DNA of 29,088 nt from 66-474 sp035249465 (GTDB lineage Bacteria > Pseudomonadota > Gammaproteobacteria > Xanthomonadales > Rhodanobacteraceae). Below the pieces are notes generated by a model, which saw nothing but the letters and a program-made list of their open reading frames with translations, made no database searches and had not been told where the DNA came from. Below, piece after piece: positions 22,702 through 29,088 of this stretch (within the stretch, counting starts at the first letter, position 1; every line of letters begins with the position of its first letter). The position numbers and the translations under genes were made by a program. Location of the stretch: contig DATFGL010000195.1 of NCBI GenBank assembly GCA_035249465.1, positions 1 through 29,088 of the forward strand, written 5' to 3'.

Positions 22702-23439
22702 TTAGCCCGTCGGCGCCGCGGTATTGCTGCTACCCGACGTGACGCCAGGATGCACGTGCGCGCTGACCGTGTGGCCACCATTGAAGGTGCCTTCCTTGGT
22801 GAAGGTTGCGGTGCTGTCTCCCGTCACTGGCCCGCTAATCGCGATCCCGCTGCTGTTGATCGTGATCGAGTGACCGCCGAAGCTCAGCACGATCCCGGAA
22901 CTGTTCATCGTGACGGTTGGCGGATTGCTTGCCCCGTTGTCCGCGATCGCCTGAATGGGGTTCGGCGTGATCAGCTTGACGCCATTGGTTGGGTCAAACC
23001 ACAGGTATTGCGTCGGCTCCGCGTTGAGCGTCGCGCCGACATAGAACCCATCCGCGAGGCTGAAGCGCCGGTTTGATCCCGGCGCCGACTGCTTGCCGCT
23101 GGCCACGACCGCGGACACGTCGCGATCGGCGAAGCAGACAAGGCCAATATCGCCGACGGCCGGGTCGAGGATCACCGCGCTTGCGCCGCCCTGCCAGCGC
23201 AGGTACGGCAAGCCGTATAGCACCGGCAGCGCCATGACGTTGCCGGCGCTGTCCGTCTGTTGCACCAGCGGTTGTACGTCGACGCGCCCAACTGGCGCCA
23301 GCCCGCCGCCGTGCACCGCTGTGACTTGGACAGGGATCGTGGTGCGCACCTGAGCCATTGCCGCGCGGAAGGCGAACGCCCACTGCGTCATCGGATTCGC
23401 GGACGCTGCTGGATTGAAATAGCTGCCCGTGTCGGCCAT
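22702..23439 (-). CDS. Gp138-type membrane-puncturing spike protein
   Basis: The 245-residue protein has an N-terminal OB-fold-like domain (AQVRTTIPVQVTAVHGG, VDVQPLVQQTDSAGN, GDIGLVCFADRDVSAVVASG). A beta-helix-like C-terminal part follows (VTMNSSGIVLSFGGHSITIN). Close to the end is an AHVHPG motif; in P2 gpV and phi92 gp138 spikes such HxH motifs from three chains hold an iron ion at the tip. It pierces the outer membrane on contraction. The ATG at 23439 shares one base with the hub stop (TGATG); a longer in-frame start at 23541 would run deep into the hub gene and is rejected. Confidence 0.82.
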   Translation of the reverse strand: MADTGSYFNPAASANPMTQWAFAFRAAMAQVRTTIPVQVTAVHGGGLAPVGRVDVQPLVQQTDSAGNVMALPVLYGLPYLRWQGGASAVILDPAVGDIGLVCFADRDVSAVVASGKQSAPGSNRRFSLADGFYVGATLNAEPTQYLWFDPTNGVKLITPNPIQAIADNGASNPPTVTMNSSGIVLSFGGHSITINSSGIAISGPVTGDSTATFTKEGTFNGGHTVSAHVHPGVTSGSSNTAAPTG

Positions 23440-24374
23440 CAGCTTCGCCCAACGATCTGGATATTGCTCACGCTCGCGTGCGTGAACCACGGCCCATCCG
23501 GCATTTCGGAGGAAAGTTCGTGCTCCACGATGTTGATCCAAAAGGTTCCGGGAACACCAGGAACGGGCAATGGATTGCTGACATTGACCGGAAGGATTTG
23601 AAGCTGTCTCCCGAGCTGAACATCCGGGTTGAATTCCATCGTGACATCGATCCCGATCTGCGTGTACTCGGGATAACCCACCATGCCCTTATCAGGGCCG
23701 GTTTCGATCACCACGCCGTCAACGTTCGTGTCTTTCGGCCAGATGGTCAGCGTATCATCTTGCAACGTGTGCGGAATCCCGGCCGACGTGCAAATGTCCG
23801 CGATCTGCTGCGCCGGTGAACCGGCGCTCGCGGGGTTTGCAAGCTGCGCAGATACGCCCTTGTTGACGAAGGTCACCGGAGGGTTGCATGCCGCACAAAT
23901 GCCTTGCAGCATCGTTGCCACGTCTCCGCTACCGGCCACGCTGGTGCCCGGAACCATCTGCGTCTGCTGATCGATGGTCGCGTAGCATTCCAGCGTCAGC
24001 GAGACATCGGGCATCGCGTTGTAGTTGATATGCGCAACGAAGATGCCGCCCGAGAATACTTGAACAGGATTGTCGGGATTGTCTTCATCGTAGGCAAAGA
24101 CCGTGACTTTGTTTTTGTTGATCCTTGCTTGATCAAAGCCGAGCGTTGAAAGCTGCGCCATGTCCGCGGGCTTCATACCCCAAATCTGAAGCAGCGCGCG
24201 CCCCCCGAATGCGGTATCGCCTCCGATTACGGACTGGATCGATGCGACACTCCGTACGTCGAAAATCGTAAGCTCTTGCGATCCGTTGTCGAATGTGGAC
24301 GGAGGACTATTGTCGGGAGTTCCACCCTTGTTCAAATCGATGACGTACTGAAGATGGCGCTTCGTGAAACTCAC
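23439..24374 (-). CDS. Phage baseplate hub protein
   Basis: The 311-residue protein has hub-type features: an N-terminal beta domain, the central DVSLTLECYATIDQQTQM followed by VAGSGDVATMLQGICAACN, and SPAQQIADICTSAGIPHTLQ before DDTLTIWPKD. This pattern resembles hub proteins of the gp44/gp27-like group that sit between tape measure/tube and spike. Position between the plug-like gene and the spike gene supports the call. ATGA and TGATG overlaps tie it to both neighbours. The call is by position and general pattern, not by a diagnostic motif. Confidence 0.7.
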   Translation of the reverse strand: MSFTKRHLQYVIDLNKGGTPDNSPPSTFDNGSQELTIFDVRSVASIQSVIGGDTAFGGRALLQIWGMKPADMAQLSTLGFDQARINKNKVTVFAYDEDNPDNPVQVFSGGIFVAHINYNAMPDVSLTLECYATIDQQTQMVPGTSVAGSGDVATMLQGICAACNPPVTFVNKGVSAQLANPASAGSPAQQIADICTSAGIPHTLQDDTLTIWPKDTNVDGVVIETGPDKGMVGYPEYTQIGIDVTMEFNPDVQLGRQLQILPVNVSNPLPVPGVPGTFWINIVEHELSSEMPDGPWFTHASVSNIQIVGRS

Positions 24375-24691
24375 GACACCGATCCCGCGGCGATCTCGTC
24401 CTGCGTCAGGTAGTAGAGCTTGTAACGGCCGCCGAGGCCGTCATACGTCGGGCTATCGTTCGCGCCCATGGTGTCGAGCATCACAAGATCGCCCACCAGG
24501 CCGAGATAGGCATAGCGCACGATCCAGACGCTGTTCAGCACCATGCGCGCCTGTACGGCCACAACGTTGTTGACCGTCAAATCGAGGTAGAAATAATCGC
24601 CCTTTTGATACAGGACGATCCGGCAGGGCTGGCCTCCCAGCGAGACATTGAAAGCCTGTGCCGGAATCGCTTGCAACGGGATGGCGATCAT
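24371..24691 (-). CDS. Baseplate plug-type protein (Pam3 gp18-like)
   Basis: The 106-residue protein reads IPLQAIPAQAFNVSLGGQPC, IVLYQKGDYFYLDLTVNN, then GDLVMLDTMGANDSPTYDGL and GGRYKLYYL. Small proteins of this pattern lie next to the hub gene in compact contractile phages and are described as baseplate plug proteins in the Pam3-like family. It overlaps the flanking genes by 4 bases on each side (ATGA). Confidence 0.7.
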   Translation of the reverse strand: MIAIPLQAIPAQAFNVSLGGQPCRIVLYQKGDYFYLDLTVNNVVAVQARMVLNSVWIVRYAYLGLVGDLVMLDTMGANDSPTYDGLGGRYKLYYLTQDEIAAGSVS

Positions 24692-25425
24692 GTGGACGGC
24701 GGTAACGTGAAGTTCTGGAAATCGGACGCCGTGAGTTGGCCGCCAACAACGGTGCCAAGGTTGACCGGTGTTGCGGCGCTTTCGGAATTAGAAGAGAGTT
24801 GAGGAAGCACCGCGACATTCGAATAGACGCCGCCACCCGACTCGCGCACTTCTCGAAACATCAGTTCTGCAATGATCAGCGTGCCGCCTTCATCCGATTT
24901 CTTGGCATGGTTGTAGCCGACCAGGTTCACGTTTGAATACACCTTATCGGGCGTGATCACGTCGTAGAGGTCAGTGCTATCCAACATGTCATCCAATTGC
25001 CGAAGGAACGCATCGCGGCTCATGGGTTGCCCGAAGGCCAGCCCGATATTCGAAAGTGCCTGATCCAGCGATTGCGTCACGGTCTGCAAGGCGCTCTGCA
25101 CCACGTTGAGACCTTGGCACGTCACGACCATGCGCAGGTCGAACGGCACCTTCACCTTGTTGTAACTCACGAACTGGCCGTTCTGCACCGGATAATCGCT
25201 GATGCGTTCCTCGCCGTGCCACTCCAGCGAAAGCACGCTGTCTGGCGTCAGGACGGGATTGCCGCTCTTGTTGCCGCCGAGCTTGCCCACCACGGACGGA
25301 ACGAAGCCGCCTTGGCTTGCCTGTGTGCCCGCAGTGACCACGGCGTACGTAGGCGCCCCGGTGTTCAACAGGTCGATCCCGAGCGCCTGCGTCGCGCCAA
25401 GGAAGAAAGTGGCGGGGACTGACAT
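24688..25425 (-). CDS. Dit-like / baseplate-proximal tail protein (tentative)
   Basis: The 245-residue protein lies between tape measure and plug genes. The stretch ISDYPVQNGQFVSYNKVKVP followed by FDLRMVVTCQG resembles the N-terminal barrel of Dit-like distal tail proteins. A later segment, DSTDLYDVITPDKVYSNVNL, is typical of the same group in contractile prophages. It probably forms the ring joining tube to hub. It starts one base after the tape measure stop and overlaps the plug gene by 4 bases. Functional assignment rests mainly on order. Confidence 0.6.
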   Translation of the reverse strand: MSVPATFFLGATQALGIDLLNTGAPTYAVVTAGTQASQGGFVPSVVGKLGGNKSGNPVLTPDSVLSLEWHGEERISDYPVQNGQFVSYNKVKVPFDLRMVVTCQGLNVVQSALQTVTQSLDQALSNIGLAFGQPMSRDAFLRQLDDMLDSTDLYDVITPDKVYSNVNLVGYNHAKKSDEGGTLIIAELMFREVRESGGGVYSNVAVLPQLSSNSESAATPVNLGTVVGGQLTASDFQNFTLPPST

Positions 25426-25426
25426 G

Positions 25427-27268
25427 TCAGGCCGCCGCGGTCACGGAACCGGCTATCAGCGGGTTGGCTTGGACCGCCTTGCGCGCTTCCTTGAAAATAT
25501 CGTGCGCATTGTCGGCCTTCGTGTGGATGGCGATCGTGCCGATATGGACATCGTTCGTGGTTGTGCTTGGGCCGTTCTTGGCGACAGACGCTCCGATCGA
25601 AGGCGCGCCCACGTATCCGTTCGACATGCTTTGTGCGATCAAGGCGCGCCGTTGGGCCTCGGCTTCACCATTTGCGGGGCGTTCGTTCATGAGGGAAACG
25701 GCCATCGCGGCCTGTCCTGCGCCCGGATCACGTCTGAGAATATCCATCAACCTGATGTTGTGCTTGACTTCGTAGGCATAGAATTCAAGCTGCTGCGCGT
25801 AGGATGAGCCCTGGATGGGCAATCCCATCACCTTCGCGAAGTTGGCCTGTCGATCGGGATGCCATTGGCCTATGCCGAAGGCCTTACCGTTGTCACCCAC
25901 AACATGCTGGTTGAAGTTGCTCTCGCGCGCGATGTTCGCCGCCATGCCGATCGCGGCGTTGCGCGAGAATCCCTGCGACTGGAAATACTGGATTGCCTGC
26001 GATTCTTTGTTCTTGTACCAATCCGTCCGCTCGGGGTGGTAATTGCTCGGCGCCTTTGGGCCTTTCCCGTTCATCCGGTTGACCGCATCCTGCGCTTCCT
26101 TGTTGCCGAGCTGCGCCATGACGTGCGCAGCCATGCTGCCAACGGCATCACCAGCTTTCGTGCCGGCCAGGACGTGTGTCCAGATTTCACTACCGGCCCA
26201 ATATCCGGCTACGCCGGCAAGCGCCACGCCCAGCGTTCCGAATGCCGCGGCCAGTCCGCCTACGCCCGTGGCGGCACCGGTGAACATCGGCAGTAGGCGC
26301 GCGAGCGTCGTGGTCAGGCTGAGCAGCGGCGCGAGGATCTTCAGCGCCAGTATGCCGCCGAGGATTTCAGCGACTGTCTTCCAGCCTCCCATCTCCTTCA
26401 CGATCGCCTGAACCTTGTCGATGAAGCGCCCGATCGCGTTGATGACCTTGTTCCAGTCGACGTGATCGAGCCAGTTGGCGAACTGCTTTCCGAGCTTGAT
26501 CAGGACGGGACCAATTTTGTTGAATATCTTTGTTCCAATTGTCGAAAACCGTGCTTCCAGAAGGGCCAATTGCCATTGCAGTTCTGCCGCTTTCTCTGTG
26601 CTTTTCGGGTCCATCCCCCCGGTTGCGGCCAGCATCTGTTTCTGCATCTCCAGATACTTTTTCTGGTTTTGCATTAGGTAAAACAACATGGCTTGCGATT
26701 GCACGCCAGCGGACTGCCCAATCATTTCCGCCTGTTCAGGACGGCCCGCATTGACGGCTTTCAACATGCGCTCATGAAGAGAGTCAAGCGTTTTAAGCGG
26801 GTCTTGATAAATCGCGAATCCCCAACGCCTAGACGCCTGCATCAATGAAGATGATCCGGTGTTCTGGGCTTCTGTAAAACCAGATGCCAGGGATTGCATC
26901 GTCTGCACAGCTTCCTGAGCAGAGCCGCCCATCCCTTTAGCGATTCCGCCCCACGCCTGCATTTCGTGTGCAGAAACTTTCAGTAGGGATGACCACCGCC
27001 CCGTCGCGGCCTGCGCATTCATGTTGTCCTGAATGAACGCCTTGAACCCGGCCCCCATCCCGAACGCCGCGAGCGCGCCCAGGATTTCGATCTTGAGCGC
27101 CGAGAATGCGCCCGCGGCTTTCTTGCCGCTTTCGGCGATCAGCTTGGTTTGCTTGTCCGATGCTTCGCCGAATTTCTTGAGCGATGAATCGACCTCTTTT
27201 CGCTTTTTCTCGTAATCCTTGGTATCCAGGCCAAGTGCGATGTAAAAGGACTCGATGACGCTAGCCAT
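25427..27268 (-). CDS. Tail tape measure protein with tail lysozyme domain
   Basis: The 613-residue protein begins with a helical coiled-coil region (KDYEKKRKEVDSSLKKFGEA). Long helices follow, then a hydrophobic membrane-active stretch (about residues 295-355, LAPLLSLTTTLARLLPMFTG and LGTLGVALAGVAGYW). A phage tail lysozyme domain comes next (about 410-510: AIQYFQSQGFSRNAAIGMAA, ARESNFN, GIGQWHPDRQ). It sets tail length and opens peptidoglycan during DNA entry. Its length would imply a tail of roughly 90 nm by the usual ~0.15 nm per residue rule. The start overlaps the end of the frameshifted chaperone frame by 8 bases. Confidence 0.9.
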   Translation of the reverse strand: MASVIESFYIALGLDTKDYEKKRKEVDSSLKKFGEASDKQTKLIAESGKKAAGAFSALKIEILGALAAFGMGAGFKAFIQDNMNAQAATGRWSSLLKVSAHEMQAWGGIAKGMGGSAQEAVQTMQSLASGFTEAQNTGSSSLMQASRRWGFAIYQDPLKTLDSLHERMLKAVNAGRPEQAEMIGQSAGVQSQAMLFYLMQNQKKYLEMQKQMLAATGGMDPKSTEKAAELQWQLALLEARFSTIGTKIFNKIGPVLIKLGKQFANWLDHVDWNKVINAIGRFIDKVQAIVKEMGGWKTVAEILGGILALKILAPLLSLTTTLARLLPMFTGAATGVGGLAAAFGTLGVALAGVAGYWAGSEIWTHVLAGTKAGDAVGSMAAHVMAQLGNKEAQDAVNRMNGKGPKAPSNYHPERTDWYKNKESQAIQYFQSQGFSRNAAIGMAANIARESNFNQHVVGDNGKAFGIGQWHPDRQANFAKVMGLPIQGSSYAQQLEFYAYEVKHNIRLMDILRRDPGAGQAAMAVSLMNERPANGEAEAQRRALIAQSMSNGYVGAPSIGASVAKNGPSTTTNDVHIGTIAIHTKADNAHDIFKEARKAVQANPLIAGSVTAAA

Positions 27269-27859
27269 GGTCTTTGCTCGCCACGTTTTCGTTGTGTCGA
27301 TTCACGGCGTTGATTTCCAGAACGTCCCAAAGGTCTTGGAGCGATAGCACGGTGGCAAGCTCCGCAAAGGTCACAAGCTCAGATGAAACCGCGCACGCGA
27401 TCGTGGGCGGAACGTTCAGGACGCGGGAGTATTTTCGCCAATCGACGAGGTCAGGCGGCCCCAGATCAGGCGACCGCCTTTCACGAAAAAACCCGAGTGC
27501 AGGTCCACCCATGCCATGCGAAGCTGCAGGAGGGTTTCGGGCTCTTCGATGTCATCCGCCACAAGGTCACGCGTGATCTTGCCTTCGTCGATCTTGAGAC
27601 CTGCCAGCATCGTGGCCATCAGGGTCTCGGCCTCTTCCGGCGAGACTTGGGCCAGCAGCGCCCACAGCACGCCGGCAATGCCCGCAAACCCGGAGTCAGC
27701 CTGCACGCCCGGAAGGTTGACACCGTTCTTTCCGAGCGCCAGCACCAAGCGCACCGTCCAACGCTCGATGTCGAGCGCCGGAAGCTCCGTCAGGACGAAC
27801 GTCTTGCCTTTGTCGCGGCCGTCCGCGTCGATCGTCACACGGCACGTCTTGCGAGCCAT
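27261..27859 (-). CDS. Tail assembly chaperone, -1 frameshift fusion product
   Basis: The first frame (27859 to 27416) overlaps a second frame with no start of its own that ends at 27261. A -1 shift at the slippery run near 27490 would join them into a 199-residue protein. Its tail would be RERRSPDLGPPDLVDWRKYS onward, ending NENVASKDHG. Most tailed phages make a short and a shifted chaperone (lambda gpG and gpGT) directly before the tape measure gene, exactly this position. The second part contains a helical segment (ELVTFAELATVLSLQDLWDVL). The frameshift is inferred from sequence and gene order. Confidence 0.75.
27416..27859 (-). CDS. Tail assembly chaperone, short (unshifted) form
   Basis: This 147-residue protein starts at the ATG sharing one base with the tube gene stop (TGATG). 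An earlier in-frame start at 27892 lies inside the tube gene and is not favoured. It reads ARKTCRVTIDADGRDKGKTF, LPALDIERWTVRLVLALGK, then a Glu-rich middle and WVDLHSGFFVKGGRLIWG. Size, acidic helical character and position between tube and tape measure fit the lambda gpG-type chaperone that keeps the tape measure soluble. It carries the slippery sequence for the longer product. Confidence 0.75.
   Translation of the reverse strand: MARKTCRVTIDADGRDKGKTFVLTELPALDIERWTVRLVLALGKNGVNLPGVQADSGFAGIAGVLWALLAQVSPEEAETLMATMLAGLKIDEGKITRDLVADDIEEPETLLQLRMAWVDLHSGFFVKGGRLIWGRLTSSIGENTPAS
27485..27494 (-). promoter_or_regulatory. Slippery sequence for -1 ribosomal frameshifting
   Basis: On the - strand the codons TCG GGT TTT TTC contain two overlapping X-XXY-YYZ heptamers, G-GGT-TTT and T-TTT-TTC, at the point where both chaperone frames are open. 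A -1 slip leads into the second frame, which stays open to 27261. No downstream stem-loop was worked out. Confidence 0.75.
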
Positions 27860-28293
27860 CAGGACACCTTCGCGCCGACGATCTTTTCCCAACTGATCTC
27901 GAACTTCGCAGGATCGAGGGTCTTCTTGGCTTCAGGCATGGCCTGAAACCGCGTCATGTACCCGTTGGTCATGGCAAACTTGTAGCCAATCGACGGGATG
28001 ATGATGGTGGCCGATGCGCCGATGATTTCACGCACAGCATCCTGCGCCAATTGCCAGTTGGTGAAGATGGGGAACGAAACGGAATCCGCCTGCAGCGTGA
28101 TCGTCATCTTGTACGGGTTGAAGATGTAGCCCGCCGACAGCTTGCCGTCGATGCCCATCTTGACCTCGGCCTTTTCGATGGCTTCGGTTGAAAAAGCGTC
28201 GTCCATGGCGTAGCCCTGGATCGACTGCGGCGCCGAATATACGCCGGGGATGATGATGGCGAACGAGGAGTTCGCAGAAGTGATCGTGCTCAT
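27859..28293 (-). CDS. Phage tail tube protein
   Basis: The 144-residue protein follows the sheath gene with a one-base overlap (TAATG) and precedes the chaperones, the standard place of the tube. It is beta-rich, with VKMGIDGKLSAGYIFNPYKM, TITLQADSVSFPIF and a C-terminal KKTLDPAKFEISWEKIVG. The size is typical for small tubes of compact contractile phages. The tube forms the inner channel for DNA. The call rests on order and size more than on a diagnostic motif. Confidence 0.75.
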   Translation of the reverse strand: MSTITSANSSFAIIIPGVYSAPQSIQGYAMDDAFSTEAIEKAEVKMGIDGKLSAGYIFNPYKMTITLQADSVSFPIFTNWQLAQDAVREIIGASATIIIPSIGYKFAMTNGYMTRFQAMPEAKKTLDPAKFEISWEKIVGAKVS

Positions 28294-29088
28294 TACTGCA
28301 CCTCCACGCTGGCAAGGGAAAGGGCTTGGATACTGCCCCCATCGTTATAAAAAAGGGTCATGGGCGGCGATTGGCGTGCGACGCGCGTGGACGGCGGCGC
28401 ATCCTTGATGTCGAGGTAGTAGCCCGACGCGTTGATGGCCTGCGACACGTCGAATCCGATCGCGTTGAACAGTTCCTGCACCTGCGAGGCCGACAACGTG
28501 ATCCCGGTTCGGATCGTGCCGAAATTGGTCGCGGCGTTGATCGGATCGGCGAGCGCGGCATGGATCAGCGAGTAGCCGGCCGCGTTGTACGGGATCGAGC
28601 CGACCGACGTCAGCAGGTTCATCATCGCGTCCTGCAGATCGGCATTGAACTTGATCTGGCCGACGTATGAATCCGCCCAGTCGTACTCGCCAGTAATCGA
28701 TCCGGGGTAGAAGAACTGCCACTGGGTCGAGCTGGTGGCGAAGTCGCCGTAGTAGTTGTAGCCATTGGCTTCCAGCGCGGAAGCGGCCGCGCTGGTGGTG
28801 ACACTCGGCGTCAGGCCCGAGAACGAACGCTCGGCCAGTGTGGTGCGGCCATTGGTCTGCGTGAAGTTGAGCGACGCCGCCCAGCCCAGCACCGCGGCGG
28901 CTTCCAGCGCGCCTTCCGCGTCGGTGGCTGCCCATACGGGAATCGTGCCGTCCTCGTTCGCGGCGAGTACCGCAGCGACCCAGGTATCGGTGTTGCCGGC
29001 CGTGAGTGCATTCACGTCGGTGTCGAAACCGGCGTAGAAGTAACGCTTGCCCTGCACGGCGGTCCATGCGCTGAAGGCCTCCTTGTCG
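28293..29088 (-). CDS. Phage tail sheath protein (DUF3383 type), 5' end cut by window
   Basis: About 264 C-terminal residues are visible; the frame is open through the window edge, so the start lies beyond it. Features include KRYFYAGFDTDVNALTAGNT, VWAATDAEGALEAAAVLGWA, TNGRTTLAERSFSGLTPSVT and NYYGDFATSSTQWQFFYPGS, which match the DUF3383 sheath family of contractile phages (usual length near 500). A GTG at 29057 is internal, not the start. The sheath contracts to drive the tube and spike into the cell. It is the first visible gene of the tail operon. Confidence 0.85.
   Translation of the reverse strand, partial: DKEAFSAWTAVQGKRYFYAGFDTDVNALTAGNTDTWVAAVLAANEDGTIPVWAATDAEGALEAAAVLGWAASLNFTQTNGRTTLAERSFSGLTPSVTTSAAASALEANGYNYYGDFATSSTQWQFFYPGSITGEYDWADSYVGQIKFNADLQDAMMNLLTSVGSIPYNAAGYSLIHAALADPINAATNFGTIRTGITLSASQVQELFNAIGFDVSQAINASGYYLDIKDAPPSTRVARQSPPMTLFYNDGGSIQALSLASVEVQ

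Noticed and set aside
1..29088. CRISPR array or complete insertion sequence
   Set aside because: No regularly spaced repeats and no transposase-like protein were seen.

Overview
The window is a high-GC gammaproteobacterial chromosome segment. Gene content and order (coaX-birA with a SPOR-domain protein, a PepSY/PhoP/PhoQ cluster, dusA) suggest Xanthomonadales, probably Rhodanobacteraceae. That placement is an inference from gene families, not from a marker gene. The left ~16.1 kb is host chromosome with a small decayed island; the right ~13 kb is the left end of a contractile-tailed prophage.

Bases 1-7614 form one co-directional, tightly packed block on the + strand. It holds a zinc-finger anti-sigma factor, a secreted S8 subtilisin-like protease, a FolE2-type GTP cyclohydrolase, a DmsE/MtrA-type decaheme cytochrome, an MtrB/PioB-type outer-membrane porin and a diheme cytochrome c4-like protein. 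The last three look like a trans-outer-membrane electron conduit with its periplasmic shuttle. No outer-surface cytochrome is present, so the set resembles Fe(II)-oxidising MtoAB/PioAB more than the full Shewanella Mtr system. The C-terminal domain of the anti-sigma factor resembles the N-terminal pro-region of the protease next to it.

Bases 7684-9119 are a decayed tRNA-associated island. It has an intact tRNA-Thr(TGT), a terminator just past it, a frameshifted C-terminal scrap of a P4-type integrase, a hicA-hicB toxin-antitoxin pair, and a 16-bp copy of the tRNA 3' part marking the far end.

Bases 9304-16108 are host housekeeping genes, almost all on the - strand: SPOR-domain protein, type III pantothenate kinase (coaX) coupled to biotin-protein ligase (birA), a divergent small secreted protein, a PhoQ-like kinase, a PhoP-like regulator, a PepSY-domain protein and dusA. 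A ~41-bp dispersed repeat occurs at the 3' end of coaX and after the small secreted gene.

From about 16.05 kb to the right edge is a prophage inserted at the 5' end of dusA, with a DusA-associated-type tyrosine integrase beside it. The rest is a - strand morphogenesis operon. In transcription order (right to left) it encodes sheath (cut by the window edge), tube, tail assembly chaperones joined by a likely programmed -1 frameshift, tape measure with tail lysozyme, Dit-like protein, baseplate plug, hub, Gp138-type spike, gp25/W-like wedge, baseplate J, DUF2612 protein, a terminator-like hairpin, an S74 tail fibre and a small fibre-associated protein. One + strand gene, a secreted TonB C-terminal-domain protein, interrupts the baseplate genes and is a good candidate for a lysogenic-conversion (moron) gene. 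Head, packaging, lysis and repressor genes are not in the window.
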